DNA of 32,429 nt from positions 1 through 32,429 of the forward strand of contig DXZT01000043.1 in NCBI GenBank assembly GCA_019419545.1, in the 5' to 3' direction. Source of the stretch: Collinsella sp. Lineage in GTDB: Bacteria; Actinomycetota; Coriobacteriia; Coriobacteriales; Coriobacteriaceae. Positions 18,911 to 26,818 of this stretch are shown in pieces (the first letter of the stretch is position 1; each line of letters starts with the position of its first letter). The notes under the pieces were generated by a model that was not told the DNA's origin, ran no database searches, and saw nothing but the letters and a program-made list of their open reading frames with translations. Made by a program: the position numbers and the translations under genes.

Positions 18911-19606
18911 CTAGAGCTCGGCCCCACCCAAGCGGTGCGCGATGCTGTCGCAGGCAAGCGCGCCTACGACGGTCTTGGCGTCTTCGATCTTGCCGTCGAG
19001 CACGGCGTCGATCAGCTCGTGCAGCGGCACCAGGTCCACGTTGACAAACTCGTCATCATCGGGGTTGGGCGCATCAAACTCGAGCTTGGTAGCCAAGTAG
19101 ATGTGGATAATCTCATCGCAAAAACCGCAGGACGTGACAATCGACGTCAAAAAGCGAATACGACCAGCCCTAAAGCCCGTCTCCTCATGCAGTTCGCGCT
19201 TGGCGCAATCGAGCGGGTCCTCGCCTGGATCGAGCTTGCCGGCGGGAATCTCGACCGTCACGCGGTCGATGGCGGTGCGGTACTGACGCACCAGTACGAT
19301 CTTGCCGCTCTCGGTCAGTGCCACAACGGCCGCCGCACCCGGATGGCGAACGATATCGCGGGCGCTGCGGTGACCGTTGGGCAGCTCAACCTCAAGACGG
19401 TGGACGTCGAGGATCTTGCCCTTCCAGGCGCACTCCTCCGAAAGAATCTTCTCGTGCAGCTCGGCATCGTGCGGGTCGTCGTCGCCCAACACCAGTGCCG
19501 GCTCGTCAGCGACCTCGCCACCAGGCTCGCCCTCGGCGTGCCCATACATGCGGCTGTCCTCTTCGACGATCTGCGCGTCCACGAGCTCTTCGTTCTTCTC
19601 GTCCAT
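18911..19606 (-). CDS. Nudix hydrolase, ADP-ribose pyrophosphatase-like
   Basis: A 231-residue protein with a complete Nudix box at 123-145: G123, E129, REL at 137-139, EE at 141-142 and G144, with the exact G-x5-E-x7-REUXEEXGU spacing. Around it, GHRSARDIVRHPGAAAVVAL and VRQYRTAIDRVTVEIPAGKL are the ADP-ribose pyrophosphatase pattern: hydrolysis of ADP-ribose to AMP and ribose-5-phosphate, magnesium dependent. An acidic N-terminal extension of about 50 residues is unusual. GAGAGG lies one base before ATG 19615 and ten before ATG 19606; I prefer the latter, though either is possible. It follows purD by about 20 bases and probably shares its transcript. Confidence 0.85.
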   Translation of the reverse strand: MDEKNEELVDAQIVEEDSRMYGHAEGEPGGEVADEPALVLGDDDPHDAELHEKILSEECAWKGKILDVHRLEVELPNGHRSARDIVRHPGAAAVVALTESGKIVLVRQYRTAIDRVTVEIPAGKLDPGEDPLDCAKRELHEETGFRAGRIRFLTSIVTSCGFCDEIIHIYLATKLEFDAPNPDDDEFVNVDLVPLHELIDAVLDGKIEDAKTVVGALACDSIAHRLGGAEL

Positions 19607-19627
19607 CCGTCTCATTCCTCTCGGATT

Positions 19628-20932
19628 TTAGGCATCCCAGGCGTCGCGACCGCGCAGCGCGCGCAGGCCGATGTCGTGACGCAGGGTCTTGCCCTCAAAA
19701 TCAATCTTCTCGCAGGCCTCGTAGGCAAGGTTGCGAGCGTTCTCGAACGTGTCGCCCAGAGCGGTCACGGCAAGCACGCGGCCACCATTTGTCACGAGCT
19801 GGCCGTCCACCACGGCAGTGCCCGCGTGGTACACGGTCACGTTCTCCATGGCCTCGGCATCCTCAATACCGGTGATGACCTTGCCCTTCTCGTAGCTGCC
19901 GGGATAGCCCGCGCTCGTCAGGACAACGGCCACGGCCCACTCGTCGCGCCAGTCGAGTTCAATCTGATCGAGCTCGCAGTTAGCACAAGCCAGCATGACC
20001 TCAACCAGGTCGTTCTTAAGGCGCGGCAGCACGACCTGCGTCTCGGGGTCGCCAAAGCGGGCATTGAACTCCAGCACTTTGGGGCCGGCAGGCGTAAGCA
20101 TAAAGCCGCCGTACAGGCAGCCGCGGTAGTCGATGCCCTCGGCAGCGAGCTCGGCAACGGCATGCTCCATGACCTTCACCATCGTGGCGTGCTCCTCATC
20201 GGTCACGATGGGCACCGGGCTGTAGACGCCCATGCCGCCGGTGTTGGGACCAAGGTCGCCCTCAAGCGCGCGCTTGTGGTCCTGCGAGGTGGCCATGGGG
20301 CGCACGGTCTTGCCGTCGGTAAAGGCCAGCAGCGAGCACTCGGGACCAACGAGCATCTCCTCGATAACCACGGTGTTGCCGGCATCGCCAAAGGCGCCGC
20401 CAAAGCACTCGCGCACGGCTTCCTCGGCCTGCTCAAGTTCAGTCGCCACGATAACGCCCTTGCCCGCGGCAAGGCCGTCGGCCTTGACGACCAGCGGGGC
20501 GCCCTGCTCGCGCACGTAGGCGAGAGCCGAAGCCTCGTCGGTAAACGAACCATAGGCTGCCGTCGGAATGCCCGCACGCTCCATGAGCTGCTTGGAGAAC
20601 AGCTTGGAGCCCTCCATCTGGGCGCCCTCGGCACCCGGGCCAAAGCAGGGAATACCCGCCGCGCGCACGGCGTCGGCCACGCCCGCCACGAGCGGAGCCT
20701 CGGGGCCAATTACCACGAGTCCGCATCCGTGGCTCTGAGCAAACGCCGCCACGGCCGCAGGATCGCAGTCGTCGAGAACAACGTTCTCGCCGCAGCTCGC
20801 GGTGCCGCCGTTACCCGGCGCAATGTAGAGCTTGCCGGCGCGCGGTGATGCTGCGAGCTTGGCTGCCAAAGCATGCTCACGGCCGCCGCTGCCCAACAAC
20901 AGGATGTCGATGGTTTGAGTGTCCGCCTTCAA
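19628..20932 (-). CDS. purD: Phosphoribosylamine-glycine ligase (GAR synthetase)
   Basis: A 434-residue ATP-grasp ligase, the second step of purine synthesis: phosphoribosylamine plus glycine and ATP give GAR. It has the N-terminal signature ILLLGSGGREHALAAKLA, the ATP-grasp block LVVKADGLAAGKGVIVA, the PurD motif MVGPE-like MLVGPECSLLAFTDG, and FNARFGDPETQVVLPRL near the metal site. The start is a TTG at 20932: GAGGAGG stands five bases before it, and the encoded MKADTQTIDILLLGSGG has the right length. The longer frame to 20986 has no ribosome binding site. The gene follows purA with a 117-base gap containing two competing helices. Confidence 0.95.
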   Translation of the reverse strand: MKADTQTIDILLLGSGGREHALAAKLAASPRAGKLYIAPGNGGTASCGENVVLDDCDPAAVAAFAQSHGCGLVVIGPEAPLVAGVADAVRAAGIPCFGPGAEGAQMEGSKLFSKQLMERAGIPTAAYGSFTDEASALAYVREQGAPLVVKADGLAAGKGVIVATELEQAEEAVRECFGGAFGDAGNTVVIEEMLVGPECSLLAFTDGKTVRPMATSQDHKRALEGDLGPNTGGMGVYSPVPIVTDEEHATMVKVMEHAVAELAAEGIDYRGCLYGGFMLTPAGPKVLEFNARFGDPETQVVLPRLKNDLVEVMLACANCELDQIELDWRDEWAVAVVLTSAGYPGSYEKGKVITGIEDAEAMENVTVYHAGTAVVDGQLVTNGGRVLAVTALGDTFENARNLAYEACEKIDFEGKTLRHDIGLRALRGRDAWDA

Positions 20933-20972
20933 GGGTGCCTCCTCTATGGATGAACGGCCCGCTCCGCGCGAG

Positions 20973-21028
20973 CCCTTTGCAAGCAAATATACCCCTCGGC
21001 CGCCCGTCCGGGCTGCAAAGGGGTATAT
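20973..21028 (-). promoter_or_regulatory. Two mutually exclusive helices between purA and purD
   Basis: Helix A pairs ATATACCCC (20987-20995) with GGGGTATAT (21020-21028) and encloses a GCCCG-tc-CGGGC hairpin. On the minus strand TTTGCTT follows it, as in a weak terminator. Helix B pairs CCCTTTGC (20973-20980) with GCAAAGGG (21015-21022) and shares bases with helix A, so only one can form. This could be simple purA termination or an attenuator controlling purD. Confidence 0.45.
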
Positions 21029-21049
21029 CGCAATAACCGTATAAACCGA

Positions 21050-22336
21050 TTACTTCCAGAATCGGTTGATGATCTGCTCGCGACCAGCGCCAACGCCAAT
21101 GAACGTCACGCGGGTGTGTGCCAGATCCTCGATAAACGCCACGTAGTCCTGAGCCTCTTGCGGCAGCTCCTCAAAGCTGCGGCAGCCGGTGATATCGCAC
21201 TTCCAGCCGGGGAGCTCCTCGTAGATGGGCTTGGCATGCTCAAAGCGCACCTGATGCTCGGGCACGCTCGTGTAGCGCTCGCCATCGACGTCGTAGGCCA
21301 CGCACACCTTGATGGTGTCGAAGGCCGAAAGCACGTCGAGCTTGGTCAGGGCGATGTCGGTGAGGCCGTTGACGCGCGAGGCATAGTTGGCGATGGGGCC
21401 GTCAAACCAGCCGCAACGACGACGGCGACCGGTGGTCACGCCGTACTCGTAGCCCTCCTCAGTCAGCGTGTGGCCGGCCTCGGACTCATAGGAGAGCTCG
21501 GTGGGCATGGGACCCGAACCGACGCGGGTGATATAGGCCTTCATGACGCCCAGCACGCGGTCGACGTTCTTCATGCCCACGCCGGAGCCGGTAATGGCGC
21601 CACCGGCGGTGCAGTTGGAAGACGTCACGTACGGATAAGTGCCGTGGTCGATGTCGAGCAGCGTCGCCTGGGCGCCCTCAAACAGCAGGTCCTTGCCCTC
21701 ATCGATCATGTTGTTGAGCAGCAGGCTCGTCTCGGTGATGTAGGGGCGCAGGCGCTCGGCCATCGGCAGGTACTCGTCGCAAATCTGGTCCACGGTGTAG
21801 GTGGGCAGATTGTAGATGAGTTCGAGCTCGGGGTTCACGCGGGCGAGAGCGGTCTCCAGTTTGTCGCGGAACAGTGTCTCGTCCAGCATGTCCTGCATGC
21901 GCAGACCAATGCGGGCCATCTTGTCCTGATAACACGGACCGATGCCGCGCTTGGTGGTACCGATGTTCTTCTTGCCGAGCTTCTGCTCAAAGGCGCCATC
22001 CAGATCAATGTGGTACGGCATGATGACATGCGCGTTGCCGCTAATCTTGAGGTTCTTGGTGGTGATGCCGTCGGCCTCGAACATGTCGATCTCCTCAAGG
22101 ACAACCTTGGGGTTGACGACGCAGCCGTTACCGATCACCGACACGTGGTCGGAATACATGATGCCGGAAGGCACCTGGTGCAGGCCGTACTTCTTGCCGT
22201 TGACGACGATGGTGTGACCGGCGTTGTTGCCGCCCGAGTAGCGCACGACGGCATCGAAGTCGCCGGCGACCAGGTCGCAAATCTTACCCTTGCCCTCATC
22301 GCCCCACTGGGCACCGACCAAAACGGTTGACGGCAT
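21050..22336 (-). CDS. purA: Adenylosuccinate synthetase
   Basis: A 428-residue GTP-dependent enzyme joining IMP and aspartate, the first committed step to AMP. The phosphate loop WGDEGKGK includes the catalytic Asp13, and His41 lies in NNAGHTIV. IMP/GTP regions are visible as GTTKRGIGPCYQDKMARIGL, EGAQATLLDIDHGTYPYVTS and TTGRRRRCGWFD. Length is that of the family (about 430). ATG 22336 has GGAG five bases upstream. A promoter is visible just inside the end of dnaB, so the gene is probably transcribed on its own as well as by read-through. Confidence 0.97.
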   Translation of the reverse strand: MPSTVLVGAQWGDEGKGKICDLVAGDFDAVVRYSGGNNAGHTIVVNGKKYGLHQVPSGIMYSDHVSVIGNGCVVNPKVVLEEIDMFEADGITTKNLKISGNAHVIMPYHIDLDGAFEQKLGKKNIGTTKRGIGPCYQDKMARIGLRMQDMLDETLFRDKLETALARVNPELELIYNLPTYTVDQICDEYLPMAERLRPYITETSLLLNNMIDEGKDLLFEGAQATLLDIDHGTYPYVTSSNCTAGGAITGSGVGMKNVDRVLGVMKAYITRVGSGPMPTELSYESEAGHTLTEEGYEYGVTTGRRRRCGWFDGPIANYASRVNGLTDIALTKLDVLSAFDTIKVCVAYDVDGERYTSVPEHQVRFEHAKPIYEELPGWKCDITGCRSFEELPQEAQDYVAFIEDLAHTRVTFIGVGAGREQIINRFWK

Positions 22337-22402
22337 GTTTACTCCTTACATTCATGGACTGTCTACGCGCCACACCGGCACGAAGAAGCACAAAACATTC
22401 CC

Positions 22403-22431
22403 AGTATACCCGTGCAACGGGCGCCTGTCCT
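22403..22431 (-). promoter_or_regulatory. Candidate purA promoter
   Basis: AGGACA (-35, 22426-22431, overlapping the dnaB stop), a 17-base spacer and TATACT (-10, 22403-22408). The -10 is near consensus and the -35 matches four of six positions. The leader would be about 60 bases. Confidence 0.5.
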
Positions 22432-23821
22432 ACTCCTCGGCATGTGCCCCATCAAGCTCATAGAACTTGGTGGATGCCGGCAGGAACATCAGGTCGACGT
22501 CGCCGATCGGGCCCGAACGGTTCTTGGCCACGACGATACGCGTAACGCCCTCGTCGGGTCGATCGTCGCGCGAGGCCTCGGCCTCGTCGGCGGAGCGGTC
22601 CAAGAACATGACGATATCGGCGTCTTGCTCGATGGAACCCGATTCACGAAGGTCGGAAAGCTGCGGGCGCTTGCCGGTACGGGATTCAACCTGACGCGAG
22701 AGCTGCGACAGCGCGATAAGTGGGATCTTGAGCTCCTTGGCCATGATCTTCAGGCCGCGCGACATCTCCGAGACCTCGACGGTACGACTCTCGGAGCGGC
22801 GTCCCGGCGGAGGACTCACCAGCTGCAGGTAGTCCAGGATGATGACTGCCTTCTCCTTGTTATGGAGCATACGGCGGCTCTTGGCGCGAATCTCGGTCAC
22901 TGTGGTGCCGGGCGTATCGTCAATCAGAATATCGAGCTTGGACAAGGTCTGCGTGGCCTCGTTGATATTGGCCCACTGCTCGGGGCTAATGCGGCCCATG
23001 CGGAAGTCACTGATCGAGATCATGGCATAGGCGCAAATCAGACGTTGGGCAATTTCCTTGCCCGACATCTCCAGCGAGAAGAAGCCGACGGTATAACCAG
23101 CAGCGGCAGCGTTGAGCGCCAGATTCAGAGCGAACGACGTCTTACCCACGGCAGGACGGGCACCGATGATGATGAGCTGGCCTTCGCGAAAACCCATGAG
23201 CATGCGGTCGAGCGACGGGAAGCCCGTGGGCACGCCCGCAGCCTGGCCACCGGCCTGGCACACTTCCTCGGCCTCGTTATAGGCCTCGACCATAAACTCG
23301 GTCAGCGTCTTGTAGCTCGACTTGACCTCGCGTGCCGTGACCTTGAGCAGCTTGCTCTCGGCCAGCTCGACAACCTCTTTGGTGTCGGTGGGGGCGTTAT
23401 ATGCCAGCGCGTTGATCTCGTTGGTGGCGCCGATCAGCTCGCGCAGCATCGAATCGCGGCGAACGATGGCGGCATGGTGCTGCCAGTTGACGAGCGACAG
23501 GGTCTGACCCATCAGCTCCAAAATGTACGCCTCGCCGCCCACGGCATCGAGCTTGTTGATACTTCGCAGGTAATCGATCAGCGAGATGGAGTCGATGGGA
23601 ATGCGGCTGTTGTACATATCGACCATCGCGGTATAGATGGTCTTATGAATGGGCCGGTAGAAGTCATCGGGCTGCAGCTCGACCTGGGCCTCTTCGACTA
23701 CCTCGGGCGATAGCAGCATAGCGGCCAGTACATTGGCCTCTGCATCTTGGTTTTGGGGAAGACCCAACTTTGAGCCGCGGTCCTCAACCGTCAGCCCGGT
23801 CTCCCTATCGTCGTATGCCAT
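22430..23821 (-). CDS. dnaB: Replicative DNA helicase DnaB
   Basis: A 463-residue hexameric helicase that unwinds DNA at the replication fork. The N-terminal primase-interacting domain (LPQNQDAEANVLAAMLLS, about 21-120) is joined by a linker to a RecA-like motor with Walker A GARPAVGKTS (220-229), Walker B AVIILDYLQL (325-334) and the DNA-binding loop region KRPQLSDLRESGSIEQDADI. No intein or other insertion is present. Four codons lie upstream in frame, but GAGGA sits five bases before ATG 23821, which I take as the start. It follows rplI, as in many bacteria, but a strong terminator separates them, so dnaB should have its own promoter in 23822-23980. Confidence 0.96.
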   Translation of the reverse strand: MAYDDRETGLTVEDRGSKLGLPQNQDAEANVLAAMLLSPEVVEEAQVELQPDDFYRPIHKTIYTAMVDMYNSRIPIDSISLIDYLRSINKLDAVGGEAYILELMGQTLSLVNWQHHAAIVRRDSMLRELIGATNEINALAYNAPTDTKEVVELAESKLLKVTAREVKSSYKTLTEFMVEAYNEAEEVCQAGGQAAGVPTGFPSLDRMLMGFREGQLIIIGARPAVGKTSFALNLALNAAAAGYTVGFFSLEMSGKEIAQRLICAYAMISISDFRMGRISPEQWANINEATQTLSKLDILIDDTPGTTVTEIRAKSRRMLHNKEKAVIILDYLQLVSPPPGRRSESRTVEVSEMSRGLKIMAKELKIPLIALSQLSRQVESRTGKRPQLSDLRESGSIEQDADIVMFLDRSADEAEASRDDRPDEGVTRIVVAKNRSGPIGDVDLMFLPASTKFYELDGAHAEE

Positions 23822-23971
23822 GAGCATCCTCATTCATATCGCTTGCGAGCATCCATAGTATCAGTCACGGTCCCAAAACGCGCCGCGCGCCGCCAATCAT
23901 CACCGAACCAAACGGATGAACGATCCTGTATATAGGACTTCGACGCAACGTTCACCATGACACTCACTCAG

Positions 23972-24013
23972 CGCAAAAAACAAAAGGGCGCCCTGGTTTC
24001 CCAGAGCGCCCTT
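23972..24013 (-). terminator. Terminator of the rpsF-ssb-rpsR-rplI operon
   Basis: AAGGGCGCTCTGG and CCAGGGCGCCCTT (minus strand) form a 13-bp stem with one mismatch or wobble, followed by TTGTTTTTTG. It lies 32 bases after the rplI stop. Confidence 0.88.
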
Positions 24014-24045
24014 CTTAGAACAAGATTGTTGCGTTGCAGCAAATG

Positions 24046-24567
24046 CTACTCGGCAGCAGCCTCAGTCTCGACCTCGGCGGTCTCGGCCTCCTCGACCTCA
24101 GCCTCGGCAGCGAGCTCCTCGGCGGTAACGCCGACGAGAACGACAACCTCGGCCTTGATCTCGCGGTACAGCGAGATGGCAACGGTGTGGGCACCGGCAA
24201 GCTTGATGGGCTTACCGAGCTCGACGCGCTTACGGTCGATGTCCATACCGAGCTGAGCCTTGATGGCATCAGCGATCATAGCGGCGGTAACGGAGCCAAA
24301 GAGGATGCCCTCGTCGCCGACCTTGACGTCAACGGTGACCGTCTTGCCCTCGAAGGCAGCCTTGGTCTCGTTGGCGGTAGCCAGACGGACGGCCTCGCGC
24401 TTGGCGATGTTGTTGCGACGCTCGTCAAGCTGCTTGAGGTTGCCCTTGGTGGCGGCAACAGCGAGCTTCTTGGGGAACAGGAAGTTCTCAGCGTAACCCT
24501 GAGCGACCTCTACGACGTCACCCTCGCCGCCCTTGCCCTTGATCTCATCGAGAAGAATAACCTTCAT
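24046..24567 (-). CDS. rplI: 50S ribosomal protein L9
   Basis: A 173-residue L9, bound to 23S rRNA near the L1 stalk. The N-terminal domain has the family pattern MKVILLDEIKGKGGEGDVVE and GYAENFLFPKKLAV, followed by the long central helix and a C-terminal domain with GSVTAAMIADAI and IKLAGAHTVAISLYREI. An Ala/Glu-rich acidic tail of about 25 residues (AEVEEAETAEVETEAAAE) makes it longer than the usual 148-150. ATG 24567 is 15 bases after the rpsR stop with a GGGAGA purine run upstream. Last gene of its operon. Confidence 0.97.
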   Translation of the reverse strand: MKVILLDEIKGKGGEGDVVEVAQGYAENFLFPKKLAVAATKGNLKQLDERRNNIAKREAVRLATANETKAAFEGKTVTVDVKVGDEGILFGSVTAAMIADAIKAQLGMDIDRKRVELGKPIKLAGAHTVAISLYREIKAEVVVLVGVTAEELAAEAEVEEAETAEVETEAAAE

Positions 24568-24582
24568 GATGCGTCTCCCTTC

Positions 24583-24849
24583 TTAGCCGCGGTCGCGGTT
24601 GCCACGAGAGGAAACCACGGGGACGGTGTACGGCAGGAGAGCCATCTCGCGGGCGCGCTTGATGGCGTTGGCGATGTCATGCTGATGCTGCGTGCAAGCG
24701 CCAGTGACGCGACGGGGCTTGATCTTGCCACGGTCGGTCATGTACTTACGGAGAAGCTGAGTGTCCTTATAGTCGATGAACTCAGTGTTCTCCTTGCAGA
24801 ACTGGCAGTACTTACGACGCGGCTGACGTGCAGAAAAATCATTAGCCAT
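24583..24849 (-). CDS. rpsR: 30S ribosomal protein S18
   Basis: An 88-residue S18, partner of S6 on the small-subunit platform. It keeps the Cys/His set (C15, C18, C52, H55: YCQFC...CTQH) of the zinc-binding type, so no zinc-independent replacement is seen here. The core KYMTDRGKIKPRRVTGACTQ is typical. The open frame extends 17 codons upstream, but ATG 24849 (MANDFSARQ) fits the family length and has AAAGG nine bases before it. It lies between ssb and rplI. Confidence 0.96.
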   Translation of the reverse strand: MANDFSARQPRRKYCQFCKENTEFIDYKDTQLLRKYMTDRGKIKPRRVTGACTQHQHDIANAIKRAREMALLPYTVPVVSSRGNRDRG

Positions 24850-24921
24850 GTCAAAATACCTTTCATTTGGCAACTTCGGCGAACCGAAGCCGCCTCTCAC
24901 TCAAAAATAGGTGAACAACCC

Positions 24922-25374
24922 TTAGAACGGGATGTCCTCATCGTAGACGTCGACCGCGGGCGGCGTGGCCACCGGGGCGGCAGGACGTGCTGCGGGCGCG
25001 GGAGCTGCGGGGGCGTAACCGCCCTGATCGTAGCCACCCTGGCCACCACGGGAGCTCATAAACTCGATCTCATCGACGATGACCTCAAGCTTGCTCCGGC
25101 GCTGGCCGTCGCGCTCCCAAGAGCTGTAGCGCAGCTTGCCCTCGATCGCGACCTTGTTTCCCTTTGCCAGGAAACGGCTCACGGCCTCGGCGCGGGTGCC
25201 GAACATGGTGCAGTCGACAAAGTTGGGATAGTCCTCCCACTCGCCAGTCTGCGCGTTGCGGCGACGATCGTTCACGGCGACGCCAAAGGACAGAACCTGG
25301 GTTCCGCCGGCGGTGGCGCGCAGCTCGGGATCGCGGGTGAGGTTACCGGTGATGTTCACTCGATTGATGCTCAT
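24922..25374 (-). CDS. ssb: Single-stranded DNA-binding protein
   Basis: A 150-residue SSB. The OB-fold covers about 1-108 (INRVNITGNLTRDPELRATA, VDCTMFGTRAEAVSRFLAKG, KLRYSSWERDGQRRSKLEVI). A Gly/Gln then Pro/Ala-rich linker leads to the acidic tip DEDIPF that binds partner proteins in repair and replication. It is encoded between rpsF and rpsR, the classical arrangement. The start at 25374 is followed immediately by MSINRVNI, as in the family. Confidence 0.97.
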   Translation of the reverse strand: MSINRVNITGNLTRDPELRATAGGTQVLSFGVAVNDRRRNAQTGEWEDYPNFVDCTMFGTRAEAVSRFLAKGNKVAIEGKLRYSSWERDGQRRSKLEVIVDEIEFMSSRGGQGGYDQGGYAPAAPAPAARPAAPVATPPAVDVYDEDIPF

Positions 25375-25422
25375 AACTCACTACTTCCTCTTGGGGCACA
25401 AGCCCAGTCCAAAACGACAGTC

Positions 25423-25716
25423 TTACTCCTGGTCGTCGCGACGGACGATCATGTGGCGGACCACAGCGTCGGTGATGCGCAGGACGCGATCAAGCTCGGC
25501 GATCTGGGTAGGATCTGCGTGGAAGTTGATGAGGGTGTAGTCACCATCGGTGAGGTCGTTGATCTCGTAGGCGAGCTTGCGCTTGCCCCACTCGTCAACG
25601 GAGTCGACCTTGCCAGCGCCCTCAGCGATCGTGGTATCGATACGCTTCATAACAGCGAGACGAGTCTCGGGGTCGAGCGACGGGTCAACAAAGAACAGCA
25701 GTTCATAAGCCTTCAT
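25423..25716 (-). CDS. rpsF: 30S ribosomal protein S6
   Basis: A 97-residue S6 that forms a pair with S18 in the 30S platform. The start MKAYELLFFVDPSLDPETRL and the later KRKLAYEINDLTDGDYTLIN are clear family blocks. The frame reaches seven codons further upstream, but GAGGAGGT stands six bases before ATG 25716. First gene of the rpsF-ssb-rpsR-rplI operon. S6-S18 binds its own leader in many bacteria; a candidate hairpin lies between the promoter and the start. Confidence 0.97.
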   Translation of the reverse strand: MKAYELLFFVDPSLDPETRLAVMKRIDTTIAEGAGKVDSVDEWGKRKLAYEINDLTDGDYTLINFHADPTQIAELDRVLRITDAVVRHMIVRRDDQE

Positions 25717-25744
25717 ATTGTCACCTCCTCTGGGCAAATGTGGC

Positions 25745-25769
25745 TTCAGGTCGTGAAGGTGCGCCTGAA
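25745..25769 (-). promoter_or_regulatory. Leader hairpin of rpsF, possible S6-S18 binding site
   Basis: TTCAGG (minus strand) and CCTGAA pair around a 13-base loop containing CACC. It lies in the predicted 5' leader, about 30 bases before the start codon. Autoregulatory S6-S18 leaders are known in this family of operons, but the match is by position and general form only. Confidence 0.35.
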
Positions 25770-25787
25770 ACAGGAAAAGACTTGGTA

Positions 25788-25816
25788 ATAATATCTTTCA
25801 ACCTCCTAGGCTGCAA
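25788..25816 (-). promoter_or_regulatory. rpsF operon promoter
   Basis: TTGCAG (25811-25816), a 17-base spacer and TATTAT (25788-25793): a near-consensus housekeeping promoter giving a leader of about 65 bases. Confidence 0.65.
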
Positions 25817-26177
25817 GAATATGCAGCTACAACCTCATGACCTCCACATATGCCCATACTCACACGACGTTTCATGCGCATTCCAACCAAATGCTGACCA
25901 AAAGCTTGACGGATCTGTTGACAAGATACGGTGCCGTGGGGACAAGCTGAGCCAAGCCGCAGGTCAACGGGCGCATGGTTGCGGTCGCGAAATGCATACC
26001 GGTGGTTCATAACATCGCTCAAAGATTTTTAAATTCATTGCCAAGTCGCTTATGAATACCCCTTTTGAACAATTGAGTTGATCAACCACGCTGGTCGGAA
26101 GACGTTTTTTTGGCACCTCAAGCCCCACTGCAGAGCCAAGCACGGCCAAGCGTTTTAAAAAATGCCAACTTTTCTGT
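25817..26177. other. Intergenic region, no feature identified
   Basis: About 360 bases between the rpsF promoter and the tRNA promoter. Open frames here are short, lack ribosome binding sites and resemble no family. I see nothing I can name. Confidence 0.4.
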
Positions 26178-26205
26178 TTGCACTTTGCGATTCCTCGTGT
26201 ATACT
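26178..26205 (+). promoter_or_regulatory. Promoter of the tRNA-Ser genes
   Basis: TTGCAC (26178-26183), a 16-base spacer and TATACT (26200-26205). It ends 16 bases before the first tRNA. Confidence 0.7.
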
Positions 26206-26221
26206 GACTTTCGCATTTAAC

Positions 26222-26312
26222 GGAGAGTTGTCCGAGTGGCCGAAGGAGCACGATTGGAAATCGTGTAGGCGTCAAAAGCGTCTCCAGGGTTCAAATCCCT
26301 GACTCTCCGCCA
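26222..26312 (+). tRNA. tRNA-Ser (anticodon GGA)
   Basis: A 91-base class II tRNA. Acceptor arms GGAGAGT and ACTCTCC pair fully, followed by G and an encoded CCA. The anticodon loop TTGGAAA carries GGA, reading UCC and UCU. The long variable arm (GGCGTC/AAAA/GCGTCTC region) and T-loop GGTTCAAATCC are typical of serine tRNA. Confidence 0.95.
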
Positions 26313-26321
26313 GTTAATTCC

Positions 26322-26352
26322 AAAGCAGGCCTTCGAGCCTGCTTTGTTTTTA
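26322..26352 (+). terminator. Hairpin between the two tRNA-Ser genes
   Basis: A perfect 9-bp stem AAAGCAGGC / GCCTGCTTT, loop CTTCGA, then GTTTTT. It has terminator form, yet the next tRNA begins nine bases later without a promoter of its own, so some read-through is needed to express it. Confidence 0.7.
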
Positions 26353-26360
26353 CCCCACGC

Positions 26361-26451
26361 GGAGGGGTGGCAGAGTGGTTGAATGCGGCGGTCTCGAAAA
26401 CCGTTTGGCCTGTATAAGGTCACGAGGGTTCGAATCCCTCCTCCTCCGCCA
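26361..26451 (+). tRNA. tRNA-Ser (anticodon CGA)
   Basis: A 91-base class II tRNA. Acceptor GGAGGGG pairs with CTCCTCC (one G-U), then G and CCA. Anticodon loop CTCGAAA gives CGA, reading UCG. The variable arm is long, and the T-arm GAGGGTTCGAATCCCTC is perfect. Confidence 0.95.
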
Positions 26452-26462
26452 TTTTGGTTGAG

Positions 26463-26491
26463 AAAGCTCCCGAGAATGGGAGCTTTTTTGT
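26463..26491 (+). terminator. Terminator after the second tRNA-Ser
   Basis: AAAGCTCCC / GGGAGCTTT with a six-base loop, then a T-run (TTTTTTG) that overlaps the stem end. A typical strong terminator. Confidence 0.85.
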
Positions 26492-26514
26492 TTTGAGTCC
26501 CCAACAAGCAAATA

Positions 26515-26537
26515 CGGCGGAGGAGGGATTCGAACCC
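26515..26537 (-). pseudogene. Inverted fragment of a tRNA 3' end
   Basis: The minus strand reads GGGTTCGAATCCCTCC then TCCGCCG. This is the T-arm and acceptor 3' side of the tRNA-Ser just upstream, inverted and with three bases fewer. No rest of a tRNA is attached. Such fragments are often left by integration or recombination at tRNA genes. Confidence 0.55.
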
Positions 26538-26558
26538 GCTAGGGCGCGGAGCGTAAAG

Positions 26559-26639
26559 AAAACGCGCCACGGGCGCGTTTTTAGCACAGCGCGGTCGGCG
26601 CCAGCCGACCGGATAAATTTTGAGCTCCGCTCAAAATTT
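26559..26639. repeat. Three perfect hairpins in tandem
   Basis: AAAACGCGCC / GGCGCGTTTT (26559-26581, able to terminate in both directions), CGGTCGGC / GCCGACCG (26592-26611) and AAATTTTGAGC / GCTCAAAATTT (26615-26639). All three stems are perfect with loops of three or four bases. Nothing else explains them. The rest of the gap to 26818 shows no feature. Confidence 0.55.
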
Positions 26640-26818
26640 GGACATCCCTCCTATTCAACCACGCCCCCATCGCGTTCAGCATCAACCCAGATCCCCCAAA
26701 CATGGAACCTACGCCCCCACCCGGTCCCGACCGTTTACCGAGCAATAGGGTCGCCACGCCCGCCAACCATGTACCATGTACGGGCATTGTCTAAACCCGC
26801 AACCAAAAGGACCCCATC

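Noticed and set aside
18839..20848. 669-codon plus-strand frame opposite the Nudix and purD genes
   Set aside because: Runs across two genuine minus-strand genes and the gap between them. Mirror-frame composition.
25740..26012. 90-codon plus-strand frame upstream of rpsF
   Set aside because: Overlaps the rpsF promoter and leader, and no similarity or ribosome binding site is visible.
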